64,000 nt of DNA, from positions 9,459,247-9,523,246 of the forward strand of contig OX336354.1 in the NCBI GenBank assembly GCA_946902875.1. Direction: 5' to 3'. Both the position numbers and the translations under genes were made by a program. Of this stretch, positions 10,617 to 21,772 are shown piece after piece (the stretch's first letter is position 1; each line of letters begins with the position of its first letter). The notes below the pieces were generated by a model that worked only from the letters and a program-made list of their open reading frames with translations, had not been told where the DNA came from and made no database searches. The stretch is from Nematopogon swammerdamellus. Its lineage: Eukaryota; Arthropoda; Insecta; Lepidoptera; Adelidae.

Positions 10617-11012
10617 CAGCCTCGATAGCTCAGTGTTGCAGACAGTCAACTGTCGCTATTGAATGTTAAGCAACGCTGGGTGCGGTCAGTACTTGGATGG
10701 GTGACCGCTGACCGTTGGAGGCTGACCGAGGTTCGGATTCCTCGTAAAACTGTAGGTCCCTTCCCTCCTAATCTTACTTGGTGGTAGGGTTTAACCCGCC
10801 CGAGTTGGTTCCACCGCACTGAATGAAACGTCGCGTCGGTCAAAAACGGCTATGTAAATAGTTTGTGTTTTCCGACCAGTTCAGTGTAGCCGGCACGATC
10901 AAAGGGGGAAGCACTGACATGGCACCTAGTTCACCCGGTGTTATGGGCTGACATCACGGACGTTGTAGGTGATGTAGCCAACCGTGTCAGTTTCCATAAA
11001 AAAAAAAAAAAA
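10617..11012 (+). repeat. SINE-B, full length, 5S rRNA-like head
   Basis: The first 111 bp are closed by GTCAGCCTC (10617-10625) and GAGGCTGAC (10719-10727). Inside, at 10663-10714, is a stretch very like the internal promoter part of 5S rRNA (TTAAGCAACG, then AGTACTTGGATGGGTGACCG). The body follows: GGTTCGGATTCC, GTAAAACTGTAGGTCCC, TAGGGTTTAACCCGCCC, CACCGCACTGAATG, CAGTTCAGTGTAGCCGGCA, ACCCGGTGTTATGGGCTGAC and GTGTCAGTTTCCATAAA with an A-tail. It is too diverged in its 5' half and wrongly continued to be a 5S gene. A 5S-derived SINE transcribed by RNA polymerase III is the natural reading. Confidence 0.8.
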
Positions 11013-11639
11013 CTATATAACCATGTCCTCTCCTCTAAAAATATCGGTTACAAAAGCGGAAACAAAATTAAATAACATTGCATAAACAACCCCGATTCAT
11101 TTCACTCGACGATGAGCACAAAAAGGAGAAAATCTAAATACAAATTAATTATAATCCCTCCTCCCCCTCTATTTACTGTCTACAAAAGGTCTGCCTCCAT
11201 TCATAGCAGCACAAGCAAGAATAAATAATTTATGCAAGTGGTCAGCTTCGCTGCTATCAATAGCCGAGCCTTCTTTAATCTGGAGCGATTTCCTTTATAA
11301 TATTTTTGAAGGAAAATTAAAAGGAAATACTTATGGGACCCACCCCCGGAACGAAAGCTTTTTAATTCTGTATGGCATGTCTATGTCCTACACGACTACT
11401 TACTTAGATACATATATTCACACAACACTAACTTTGATGACCAAGTCTTGTCGTGTTCGTGTGTGCGAGCGTTCTTGCTTATTTATTGTATTTATTAATT
11501 TTCCTTAGTTTAATTATGATTGATTATGTTTAAAATTTTTACCCAGGTTAAACTGACAGTCGTCCAAGTTTCCTGGTTAGAAAATACGAATTAAATTATA
11601 CTGGTTCCCTTATTATCCTACGATAATTAAAATTGAATA
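11013..11639. other. No gene seen
   Basis: AT-rich with short CT-rich tracts; no repeat recognised. Confidence 0.4.
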
Positions 11640-12320
11640 AAAATTTATTACTGCGTGATAAAATATTTGAAATGCCATAAAATCCCAAAGCCCACGTACA
11701 CTCAAAAATTTCACAACGGCGCGATAAAGTACGTAATGACGGCGTTCGTGCAGACAAATAAAAGTTTAATCATCGCCTTTGAGGAGGGTAATTCAAAACA
11801 AGCAGCCAATGTCAACAGACAATCAAAACAATTTTGCGCTCTCGGCAAATCAAATCGGAGCTGGGGCGGCCCGCCTAATTCTGCTTTGAGACTCGCACTT
11901 TGAACAGTTAATCCAAAATTACACATATTACAAAAATATTGTCGCGACAGAACTTTCGCCGTGAGGAAACTTCTGTTAAAAAGAAAACGATAACGACCAT
12001 GATGTATTCGAACTACCGTAGGTAACGATATAAAATCAAACACAAAACTTCAACAAACGTGAAATTCCCATGTCAACCGCTTGCTGACAATAGCTTTCAC
12101 GACAACATTACGTCTACGAAAGTGTGCTTAGATTCTTTTGTTACGAAGGAGGAATAAAAAATGTCTAGTTAGGTGATTTAAAATTCCTCCTGGCGCTATT
12201 AGTGTAGCTATGGCGAAAGTGCGATCATGACAAGGAAATTATATGAAAATAGCATATTTTCGCCTATATTTCCGACGACATTGTCGCGCGTTATTTTCAC
12301 AAATGTAAATTCGGCCTTAC
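11640..12320. other. High-complexity single-copy stretch, possible conserved non-coding DNA
   Basis: Open frames exist on both strands (82 codons plus, 110 codons minus), but neither has a domain or a convincing start. The sequence lacks simple repeats, contains homeodomain-like ATTA and AATAAA/TTTAT motifs, and has no copy elsewhere in the window. Regulatory DNA is a possibility, not a demonstration. Confidence 0.25.
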
Positions 12321-13588
12321 GCCCAAGTCATTCGTTGATTTATCTTACTTATTGCTTTTACATTCTTTCGCTTTGGCGTCGGCAATCAGCGACAGTGGCT
12401 GTTTGAACTGCCAACGCAAATAATATCAGACGACTATGACTTGTTCACACCACTCCCTTCCAATCTGTGTTGATGCAAGTATTTTTTTTAACTTGTGGAA
12501 TTTTGGATTACGCTAAGTGGTTTATTTTTTATTTTTTACGAAACTTGGCATGGTTGGCTAGATCACCTGATATACCGGCGGCGGCGAGGTCATGAGTGCT
12601 TGTATGTAATAATTTTATTTTAAGAATAAAATATTAGGTAAGGGTATGAAGTAGCTATGAATTTCATCATTTATTAGCTTTGATAAAAATCTTCGTTCAA
12701 AGGAAATTTAATTCAAAAGTGTCTATTCGCTTGTGTAAATGATCATGTCATCTATTCCAACAAACAAATCATTTAAAAGATAAAATAAATCATCAGAGCG
12801 TCTTAGAAATGTCAAAGAAAACAAGTAAATACATAACAAAATAAACAGTATTCCCATTCTAATTACTTAAGCCACCCTCCTAATTATGAGATCGCCTTTA
12901 TATCGCAAGACACTCCCTATTCGCCACCCTTCGATACAGAAGGTATATTTGATCTTGATAATAAAGCTTTCATATCTTTAGGGTAGGTATACCAAATGTT
13001 TTTGAAAATATGTCAAAACCACACAATATCTTAACTATTTATTTACAATTTTTTTTAAAGTAATGCTAATTTTAAGTTTTTGTAAGTTCTAGTATTAATT
13101 TGTTTGATGTATAAATTGTTTGATTGGTTGAATAAAAGTATGAACTATTTATTTAGAGTCTAAGGTATTTTCAGCCAGTCTACCTTTTTCTCTTTGGTGC
13201 AAGCAGATGAAACTGAAAATATACGTTTCAGTACGCGTCAATATACAGTGGATGGTGTCTATGTAGGTGGAGTCATTATGATTGAGAGAATTTAGCGGTA
13301 CATGGAGGGAAGTTGTTTGAATGAGCAGAAATTGTCAAAGAGATTTTATCTGCCTAAACAAAGACGCTGCTTCGGTGTTTGCGGGGTCGCCAAGCCCGCC
13401 GCCAATAAACGGGATCCGTACGCAACCGTTTTAGGATTTTTTATGGAATTTGTGTTCAATTATATCGTTGTGTTAAACGAAGTAGATTCCGTTGTCCGTT
13501 GTCGAAAACTGTATGTTTCGATTAACCGATACCTACACTACCTATTTATATCGTTAGATAGAATAGATAGAAACTAATTTATTGCTCC
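12321..13588. other. No gene seen
   Basis: AT-rich DNA. A 91-codon frame at 13302-13577 contains PKQRRCFGVCGVAKPA but matches no family known to me. Confidence 0.35.
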
Positions 13589-13682
13589 ATGAAACATTAT
13601 ACAGAAATAAGCACATTAGAACACTTTCATGAGGTGCAAAGGGATAAGTCCGTCCCTCAAAGAGAATTCTTCCCGTCATCAT
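13589..13682 (-). mobile_element. Non-LTR retrotransposon 3' UTR fragment
   Basis: Shares CATTAGAACA, GATAAGTCCG and the adjoining order of blocks with the minus-strand copy at 62738-62880; related plus-strand 3' UTRs sit at 21421-21580 and 26327-26463. No coding sequence retained. Confidence 0.4.
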
Positions 13683-14598
13683 TTATGTTATTAGTTTTCA
13701 TAAATAAATAAAAAACATACATTAAAGAAAAAGATGGCGTCCGACTTCGTCGCTCGTTTTAATATTGGAGTAAAAACTCATACATAATCCTTCCTATTCG
13801 CTTCATCATAGTCGGGTAAAACATAACACACATTGCGGTTTAAGTATTGTTTGTTAACTGTAAAATGTATATTTCTACAAATATACGAAATGAAAATAAC
13901 TACACTACAATCGGACCATATAATCAAGGCAATTCAACTGATTAAAAAGATTGTTCCCTACCAACTAGCACATTTTTCAGCTCATATAGTCTAGATTTAA
14001 ATTATATATTTCTTCACAATATTACAGGAGAGAAACATATTCCTCCTTCGAGAGTGCACATCTAAGTTATAAATAGGCCTCGTACGAAACCGGTTACGAA
14101 ACTCTGGTTACGTAGACGGCCGAAGGGAAGTTGACGGATCGAAACGGCTCGACAACGAATCTCACGGGCGTCTGGCTGGCGTCTGGATTTCACAATGGAT
14201 CCCAATAATCAGAGCAGTAGCGTTGTTAATAGGGAGCTTAGGGTAATACCGTTGATGATTTTGATGATTTCATTCGGCAGATACAAAGGTGTTGTTGTTG
14301 GTTATGGAAATGTGGCAACACGCGATCCGACGTGACGCGTGTTGAACACTAATATACTTGTAGGGATAAATTGTTCATTGAGTTGGATGGATTTGGATGG
14401 GAAATTAATGTGTGTTGGGATGATGGTCAGTTTATCAAACGATGTGGGAGAGAGTATTCAGTGCGTTATGTTGAGTTCCTGGTACTTACATTAAACTTTT
14501 CTGAATTTCGAAAAACATAAATTTAGTTTCTTTATATAATACGCACCTACACATATTCTTTGGTTTCCATTAAACAAGTTAAAGGAATATTTCAAGAG
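13683..14598. other. No gene seen
   Basis: Contains AGTCGGGTAAAACATA at 13811 which recurs near 35040. Sequence at 14080-14230 is CpG-richer and complex; nothing identified. Confidence 0.35.
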
Positions 14599-14830
14599 CG
14601 CGAAATGTCCTAAAAGCGAAATGCCCTAAAGGCGAAATGTCCTAAACGCGAAATGCCCTAAACTAAGGGTTTTATGTAATTATGCGTTTAGGTCATTATG
14701 CGTTTTGAGTCATAATGCGTTTAGGTTATTATGCGTTTTGGGTCGTTATGCGTTTAGGTCATAATGCGTTAAGCTCATTATGCGTTAAGGTCATTATGCG
14801 TTTTGTTAAGATTATGCTTTTAGGTCATTA
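14599..14830. repeat. 16-bp minisatellite in two inverted blocks
   Basis: Block 1 (14599-14662) is four exact-length units of NGCGAAATGYCCTAAA. Block 2 (14679-14830) is about nine 16-bp units of TCATTATGCGTTTAGG with variants. The reverse complement of unit 1 (CATTTCGCGTTTAGG) differs from unit 2 at only two or three sites. The two blocks are therefore the same satellite in opposite orientations around a 16-bp spacer. Confidence 0.85.
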
Positions 14831-15236
14831 TCGAGTCGGTTATTCCAATCGAATTGAACAGGATCTAAACAACGTTCCCTCTAAATAAAAACGGTGGTTT
14901 TACAGTACAACCAGCTAATAACACATAGAAAACATCCTCGTTAGCACCCCCGGGCAGGATCACACAGATCTCACGTGACACAGCAAACATAAAAAAATCT
15001 GATAGCGGTCGAGATAAACCGAACTACCCTCAGAGGCGACGGATCGCTAAATTCAAACAAATTGTTCAAGAGTGACTGTGCGGTTCTGTTTAAACGTCAC
15101 TAATGACCTCAACAACGGAGGAAAAAATAAAAAAAAATCGTTGATGTAACGAGAAGGAAAGATGTAAGGCGATTCGCGACAATCTACGTAAAAGTGGGAA
15201 GCCAAAAAAATATTTTGAACATTGAAGATTGATGTA
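14831..15236. other. No gene seen
   Basis: Single-copy-looking DNA without frames or repeat matches. Confidence 0.4.
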
Positions 15237-15476
15237 AGATCTTTTTTGGTTTCTTCTATGGTAACCCCCGTGAATTTTTTACTTTATCTTATTTGTATTA
15301 TTTGTTGTTATATCGGCCATAATAACACATATTCTGTGAAAATTTCAACGTATAGACCTATTACGGTTCAAGAGATACAGCCCTCGGACATACAGACAGA
15401 CGGACGGACGGACAGACGGACAGACGGCGTAGACTTAGTAATAGGGCCGCGTACCCGATACGGAACCCTAAAAAAC
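15237..15476 (-). repeat. Repeat family P, minus partial copy
   Basis: Reads GTTGTTATATCGGCCATAAT, ATTCTGTGAAAATTTCAACG, CTATTACGGTTCAAGAGATA, a run of (GACG/GACA)n, then GGCGTAG.CTTAGTAATAGGG and CCGATACGGAACCCTAAAAA. The CTTGGCCGG end is missing. Confidence 0.75.
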
Positions 15477-15884
15477 AGCATAGCCAAGCGCACTGCCAGT
15501 CTGCCCGATGACTACGCTGAACATCGATGTAAAATAACGCGAAGACACGCACAGAGATAGCCCCCGTCTTTTGTCCGTGCCGCGCTCCGTGCCGCGCTCC
15601 GTGTGATACAGCGTGTGTACGGTATGATTGATGGATGTTTCATAGACATTCTCAATCTGTTGTTGCTACGTAAGCTGGTTTATGCAACAAATTGGATGTA
15701 ATCGTGGATGTACTTACTGGGAAAATGTTTGATGTTTTTTTTTTGTAAAAATTTTTTTATGGATATCCGAGACTTTTGGAACCGTAAGCGTGGATTGTTG
15801 AGCCGACGACGCCCAAAGGGATTTTAAAAGATGTTTTAGAAAATTTTAGAAAATTGTACATGGTGATACATCACCATTTAACAA

Positions 15885-15920
15885 ACACAGCCAACCGTAT
15901 AAGTTTCCATAAAAAAAACA
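15885..15920 (+). repeat. SINE-B tail fragment
   Basis: AGCCAACCGTATAAGTTTCC and ATAAAAAAAA match the last bases and A-tail of SINE-B. Short, so the call rests on this phrase alone. Confidence 0.5.
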
Positions 15921-15949
15921 TTATCTACACTTGGTCACGTCCTTCCTTA

Positions 15950-16167
15950 CGTTTAATAAAATCCAACGTCTGCTTTCTGTTTGTCTGTCTGCCTGTCTGT
16001 CTGTCCGCTTATAACTCGAGAACCACGGAACCGATTTTAATTTTTTTTAAATCTACGGATAGCTTGATTCTTCCCATCAACTATAGGCTACTTAGGCTAA
16101 ATGACTTATGAGGTTAGCAGATAAGTCAAATAATGAGAGCGGGCGGAGCCGCGGGCACAGATAGTCA
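15950..16167 (+). mobile_element. Helitron-like repeat, family B
   Basis: Begins near TTAATAAAATCCAACGTCTG, contains (CTGT)n, TTATAACTCGAGAACCAC, GATAGCTTGATTCTTCCCAT and CTTATGAGGTTAGCAGATAA, and ends AGAGCGGGCGGAGCCGCGGG then CACAGATAGT. The GC-rich hairpin followed by about ten bases and an ..AG/T end resembles the 3' end of the better-preserved Helitron-like copies. An inverted copy lies at 63098-63316. Confidence 0.55.
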
Positions 16168-17235
16168 AATATAATTTATCCTCACTATTACAAGTAGTCG
16201 GGTGTTATTAAAAGCGAACTTCACGCGACTGACGCCTCATTACAATATTTTTTATAAGTAATAACATTTTCTTTTATTTTGCTTTTTCACAGAACTATTT
16301 TTATCTAGTTACCTTCCTCATTATGAGAGTCCAAACAATTTGTCCTATTCTTTCTTCCAACTGCATATACTCGTAGTAGTATATTTTCGTGTAAACTGAC
16401 AAACTGCAAAAAGTTGGAAGGAAAAGCTTCAAATAGGGTTGAGCACTCAAAATGACACGCGTCGAAGCCGCGGGTAGCACAAAGCTATACCGACCACAAA
16501 GTGAAAAGGACAATTGAAATATTTTTTAATTAGAAAAAATACCCCCACTGTCGTGTAATGCGCAAATAGAGCCGGAAAGGCCAACTCTGCGGACGGTCGG
16601 CAACGACATTCGTTTGTATATTGAGTTTCAATAAAATATATATTTTTAGGAATAAATAAAAAAATTAATGTTAATTTGCCAAAGCGCATGCGTAAATGAA
16701 ATATCAACATTACTTGATGTGAATGAAGTAAAACATAAAAAAAAATATTACTTAATGCATTGACTGGAGTATTCGTGTACTTAAAGACTACTTACTTGCC
16801 GAGGCTTGGTTGCTATTTCTGATAGAATATTTTAAATAAATATCCCTTGCCCCTTACTATAGTAGTAACTTACCTAGTATGGTAAGGGGTACTATAAATA
16901 TTATAGTAAGGGTTATTATTATTATAGGATATATATATACATTCATCAGGACTTGATTAAGAATGAGTTCAAATTTTAGAAATCAGTCTGAATGAACCTA
17001 CCTGCCATACAACATTTTATTTTATTTTATTAAGCAGGGATTAATACAGAGACAGGCAAAAGTTAACGTGTATATACAACATGTATGGCAGTCAGTATGC
17101 ACACAATCGAATTGTATAGTTATATTTCATAGGTCAGTTTTAGTCAGTTCGGTCAACTCAGGCTGTTCGCTATGGTTTCAATCCGGCGATCATTTTGTTA
17201 CTGTATTAAAATATTCAAAACCTTAACTTATGTCT
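16168..17235. other. No gene seen
   Basis: Includes a small imperfect inverted repeat at about 16846-16915 (CCCTTACTATA with TATAGTAAGGG). No frame or repeat otherwise recognised. Confidence 0.4.
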
Positions 17236-17375
17236 TATTCCTAAACTGCCTAATAAGGCTATGGTCTGCTTGACACGCTGGCGACATCTGAAGACGTTGA
17301 CGCTGAAGACCGGGAAGACTGGAGAAAAATTTGAGAGGTATATGTCCAGCAGTGAACGCATACACGCTGACTGAC
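17236..17375 (+). mobile_element. RTE-type retrotransposon 3' end fragment
   Basis: Matches the end of the 58177-58676 element: GACCGGGAAGACTGGAG, AAAATTTGAGAGG, ATGTCCAGCAGTGAACGC, ATACACGCTGACTGACTGACTG. The encoded residues (EDWRKI and following) are out of one frame with internal lesions. 5'-truncated and dead. Confidence 0.65.
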
Positions 17376-17736
17376 TGACTGCCCTTGCTGTCTCTACTCA
17401 GCCTCCAACAATCGTACTCGGGGCCCTTTCCTTCCACAAACAATTATCGCACAAGTGGCGAAGTGCCCTAAAGGGACAACGGAGCTGAATAACAGCTCCC
17501 GATCACAGCCACTGCGCAAAGAAGAAAAAAAAACAAACAAATGGGGAAATGTCTGAAGTATCGCGTGGTTCCACTTGCCAGGGTTGTCGACTTACATTAT
17601 TTTAAATTTAATTGTTCAGGTTCCTTCTAGCTGCAGCTTCGTTTTGTGAAGTGCAAAATTTCTCGCTAAGTCAAAACACAGCTATTCCCATAAAAATCCA
17701 GGTTTACAAGTTCCCTAGTATAGATCGATATCGATC
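17376..17736. other. No gene seen
   Basis: Single-copy-looking DNA; nothing recognised. Confidence 0.4.
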
Positions 17737-18119
17737 GTCAGCCTCGATAGATCAGTGGTGCAGACAGTCGACTGTCGCTATTGATGGTTAAGCAACGCTG
17801 GGCCGGTCAGTACATGGATAGGTGACCGCTCGACCGCTGGAGGCTGACGGTGGTTCGGATTCCACGTAAAACTGTAGGTCCTTTCCCTTCTTACCTTACT
17901 AGGTGGTAGGGTTCAACCTGCCCGGATTGGTACCACCGCACTGAATGGACCGTCGGTCGAAACGGCTATGTAAATAGTTCGTGTTTTCCGTCCAGTTCAG
18001 TCTAGCCGACATGAAATGAAGGAAAGCACTGACATGGCACCTAGTTCACCCGGTGTTATGGGCTGACATCACGGATGTTGTAGGTGATGTAGCCAACCGT
18101 GTCAGTTTCCATAAAAAAA
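17737..18119 (+). repeat. SINE-B, full length, 5S rRNA-like head
   Basis: Second full copy of the 10617-11012 SINE. Closing inverted ends GTCAGCCTC and GAGGCTGAC are retained. The 5S-like core reads GGTTAAGCAACGCTGGG and AGTACATGGATAGGTGACCG. It has the same body (GTAAAACTGTAGGTCC, AGGTGGTAGGGTTCAACC, CACCGCACTGAATGG, CCCGGTGTTATGGGCTGACA) and ends TTTCCATAAAAAAAA. Scattered substitutions between the two copies show independent ageing. Confidence 0.85.
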
Positions 18120-19583
18120 AGATAGAGTTTTAACCAAAACAGAGTTTTGAAGTTTAGCTGCGCAAGCAAGTAGCCGATATTTGTTCTGTGGGTTAAATAT
18201 TAGGACGAGAACCATTCGAAATTTAATCATTTATGTAGCAATTTAATCATTTATGTAGCAATTTAAAGTACGTATTTATTTATTAGTATTAGCCTGTATG
18301 TATGGCGTCACTTGCGTGCCCGTTTAGGCCTGCTAATTAAGCCGCAACGACACTCACCTCCATGCGAAATTTCAGGTAAACGTGTGGGTTAGATAACACT
18401 TTTGAAAGTAATAAATGAACAAACACCATTTAAAACGTATAACAAGAAACTACAAAATCTTGTGCAAATTGCACAAGATCACTGAATCGGGGCGAAGTGT
18501 TTCTCGACATCCCTAAAAACAGCAGAGTAAAAAACAACAGGGGAAAACAAATATTTCGCGAGTCAAGTGCGCGCGCCACTCTGCGTTGCGCAACTTTTTG
18601 TTCCGCTTTCGGGTTTTGGATTTAATTGCTCATGGAGATAGAGAAGTGAAAGAGTTGTGGGAAGCCCACTGATCAAGACTTGGAGTGCTATGTATTAGTT
18701 AATAAATTTATGTGTTTGTTAATAAATTATAAATATTATTTGATATAATTTTTTATTTTGTAATTTATTCCTTATGGATTACATTATCATTATTTGTTTT
18801 CAGTTCATTCTGTGCAATGACTTTTAAGTTGTTTTTTATTCGACCATCAATAACGAAATCTTGACGATATTACCTACATTGTCAAAAGTCAAAAGGTAAA
18901 CATAATACCGTTAGGCATTTTCTACCAGTATACCTTTGGTTGGGCTAAGATAACTAGCTAAGATAAAATAGCTAGATGAGTGGCGAAAAAAAATATACAG
19001 GTTATGAGATAGGTAGAGTATCTAATACATAACATAAGTACGATATAGATATTGTATCCCAGAGTAAGGGTTAACTAAATATACATACTAATTACATAAA
19101 TATTTATTAAGTCTGAACATAGGAGACACAGTTTTACATAATAATACTACCAGGAGTAGGTAGGAAAGTAATATCAAAATATAACCGAATTATAAACTTA
19201 GGTCAGGGCAGTTTCCTTATAAAAAAAAAATTTTAAATCTGAACATTGTTACTATCAATACCAGTTCAAAGACTCGAGTAAAATATCCACCTGTCACTCA
19301 CCTCCAGTAGGGGTCAACGACCCGGGTGACTCACGCCGCCGATGTAAAAATGTAAATGTAATTCAACGCTTATGACACTACAGGTAATTAAGTAGCGACC
19401 GATCTCTCGACTCGACAGCTATAAATAAGGCTATATTACTAAACTATAAAAAAATAGAGCTTATCTATTAACGGGCCGGCAGGCAGGAAGGACGCGCAGC
19501 TAAGTTACAAACATAGCATTTGAAAGAATATAATTGTTATTATGTTGTATGGAAGGACAAGGGTCGGTACTTAAAAAGAATAG
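18120..19583. other. No gene seen
   Basis: A 20-bp unit is duplicated at about 18217-18262. Sequence at 18530-18620 is CpG-richer (GCGCGCGCCACTCTGCG). No exon recognised. Confidence 0.4.
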
Positions 19584-19870
19584 CCTCACTGCATCTCTCC
19601 CCGTGCATGTCGTAAAAGGCGACTGAGGGATAAGGACAAGATGCTGTGCATAAGGGCGACAGGATAGCCACCTCTCACCTTGGCACGGTCCTTCTACCAA
19701 GTCGTGTAGCAGGTGGGTCTTTGTGCCTTACTTGCTGCTTGATAGTTGTCTTGTCCTAATACTTCGCTAAATGTGGTGGTCGGTGTCGTGCTGTAATTTA
19801 CAAGATTACTTCCAGCTCAACACCGATTACTCTGCTTACCCGATTGTCGGGATACAGCGTGTGGTATGTA
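19584..19870 (+). repeat. Dispersed repeat with CTCCCCGTGCATGTCGTAAAA core
   Basis: CACTGCATCTCTCCCCGTGC then ATGTCGTAAAAGGCGACTGA recurs at 53843-53889. That phrase (a GTCGTAA.AGGCGACT hairpin) is, from memory, widespread in insect repeats. I cannot place the remaining 230 bp. Confidence 0.35.
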
Positions 19871-19967
19871 AGTATGCGATAGAGATAAAGTAGTCTTGAC
19901 GTCGCACTCGTTTAAGTACATAATATATACATATTATAATTATACATCGCCGAGTTGATATAACCAT

Positions 19968-20030
19968 AACCAAAGAATTCAAAAGAATATAATGGTTAAT
20001 AACCATTATATTCTTTTGAATTCTTTGGTT
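19968..20030. repeat. 63-bp perfect palindrome
   Basis: AACCAAAGAATTCAAAAGAA, TATAATGGTTA, one central A at 19999, then the exact reverse complement of all 31 bases. A 31-bp hairpin with no mismatches and a one-base spacer. No coding sequence around it. Confidence 0.9.
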
Positions 20031-20696
20031 TTGAAGTGGAACTAGTTCTAGAACGATTTTATCTCAGTTCTTTGATCGAACGGCTAAATGGGGGACATTT
20101 TTTATCGCACATAATTTACAATCCACGGAAATAAATGTGTGTTGTGACATTATGTATTCTTTCCCTCAATTTCGAGAATTTTTTTAGTTTGTTTTTTTGA
20201 TTCATAGAAATTAATCTCTCTGTCTGTGTAATCCGTCCTTTATAATCTTGATATTTTATTTGTTGATCTAGTTTGTTTAATCTGTGTCGTCGTAATGAAC
20301 GGACAGTTTTAATTTAGCGAATATAAATGCATTCGCAACTTCTAGAGTAGCGGATGGTAGCGGCGACGATGACGCGCTAACTCACGTTCGAATTTCGAAT
20401 AGAGAAAGAACAAATCACGTGACGACGACGTCACCGTCCTATCACTTTTGACAGATCAGCCATCTTTGATTCTTTTCTTCAATATGCTCTCATAACCTCG
20501 CTCATAACTATCTGTCTATAATATTGTCTTGTTCACAGACTAGTAAGGCATTTACATAATTATACAAAAACCAAAAACGAAGTCTTTTAAGTCGATTTCA
20601 ATTGCCCAGTCTTCTGATTTTCACAAATTTCACTAGGTGCATAGGTTACATAGTATTTTGTTCGTTAAAACTCAATCAGTTGTTTTCTCCGAAGGT
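20031..20696. other. No gene seen; CpG-richer patch at 20330-20470
   Basis: The patch contains CACGTG and GACGTCAC motifs, which can bind bHLH and CREB-type factors respectively. No exon or TSS signal stands out. Confidence 0.3.
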
Positions 20697-20997
20697 TTAT
20701 AATAATAATAATACATTTTGTGTGGTGAGCATAGTGGTAAGGGCGGACTTATTGTTTTAGACAATTTCCTCCAGTCAACCCGGTGGACCTACATTTTTAC
20801 ATGGAATCCGACCGAACCATGGTGCAGGTAGGTGAAGATATGTAGGTACGTAAACTTTTTCAAGTCAGAAAAAAACCCATTGCTACCAATGATGTTTTAA
20901 TATATAAGTCGATGATTGCTACACCACGCCGGTTGGATTCGAACCGCGGACCTCTCGCAAGAGTAGCCGACGCTCAGACTACTAGGCCACCAGCCAC
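20697..20997 (-). repeat. SINE-C, tRNA-like head, (ATT)n tail
   Basis: On the minus strand the head reads GGCTGGTGGCCTAGTAGTCT (A box about 20978-20989) and GGTTCGAATCC (B box 20935-20945). The body carries GGTTCGG..TCCA and GTAAAAATGTAGGTCCACCG, then GGAGGAAATTGTCTAAAACA and GGCATAAAGG-like 3' sequence replaced here by TAAGTCCGCCCTTACC. The tail is (ATT)n. A second, head-damaged copy is at 53477-53722. Confidence 0.75.
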
Positions 20998-21420
20998 AGA
21001 GGTTTTTTTTGTATCTTGCGAACAACTTCAACTTGCAATATACAGTCCATATGCAAACATCTAAACAGATTTGTGGCGAAACACTAACGAAACATTCAAG
21101 ATTGTAAGACCGGATGAATTGATCAAGAGAACTCAGCACTCGACTGAACTTAACCAAACGTGAGTATTGGATTCTAGTTAGCACTATCAGTTGCGTCGAA
21201 CCGGGCTTTTTACAAGTGCATTAATCTGATGCATCCTACTAACGAGCATAACTCGTTTTAACCTCTGTGGTCTGTCTGCTATACTTACTACCTACAGCCT
21301 GATCTAGTTATAATAAACGAATACTTCTTCATATTAGCCAAATTTAATTCAAGATGTGCATTAGTTTAATTCGCGTAACACGTATTACTCCTCCCTTTCG
21401 CTTGCACTACCCACACTTCT

Positions 21421-21580
21421 TTCTCTGTATTTTATTCCTCACCACCCAAAGGTTGACTGGAAAAAATAACTTGCAGTGATAAGTCCGCCTTTACGCACTC
21501 CTGTATTTCTTGTTTCCTGTCGTGCACTGTTCTTATTTCAACAATTGTGTGCAATAAAGAGTTTCTATTCTATTCTATTT
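21421..21580 (+). mobile_element. Non-LTR retrotransposon 3' UTR with (TTCTA)n tail
   Basis: CACCCAAAGGTTGACTGGAA, TTGCAGTGATAAGTCCGCCT, GTGTGCAATAAAG and a TTCTATTCTATTCTATT tail. The copy at 26327-26463 has the same block order. Such 3' UTRs with simple-repeat tails are typical of CR1/Jockey-type elements. No ORF retained. Confidence 0.6.
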
Positions 21581-21772
21581 AGTATAGCAAATGCTTTAAA
21601 TAGCAGATGAAAAAATGTCTTTCACAAGTCTAGGTCTTTTTCATGTCTGATAACCAGGTGATTTATATCGGACGACCTCCGACGCATAAGAATTTGACCA
21701 TTTTTTGACCATACATATTTTACATTTTGCTCCTAAATGTATTTACTAAACCTACAATAAGTTAAAATATTT

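Noticed and set aside
10663..10714. 5S rRNA gene
   Set aside because: Strong core match, but the 5' half is diverged and the sequence continues into a SINE body and A-tail, as does the copy at 17737.
15361..15560. Frames of 63 and 112 codons
   Set aside because: They run through repeat family P and its (GACG)n tract, as do frames at 5085-5531, 23649-24109, 25421-25721, 44060-44366 and 57224-57631.
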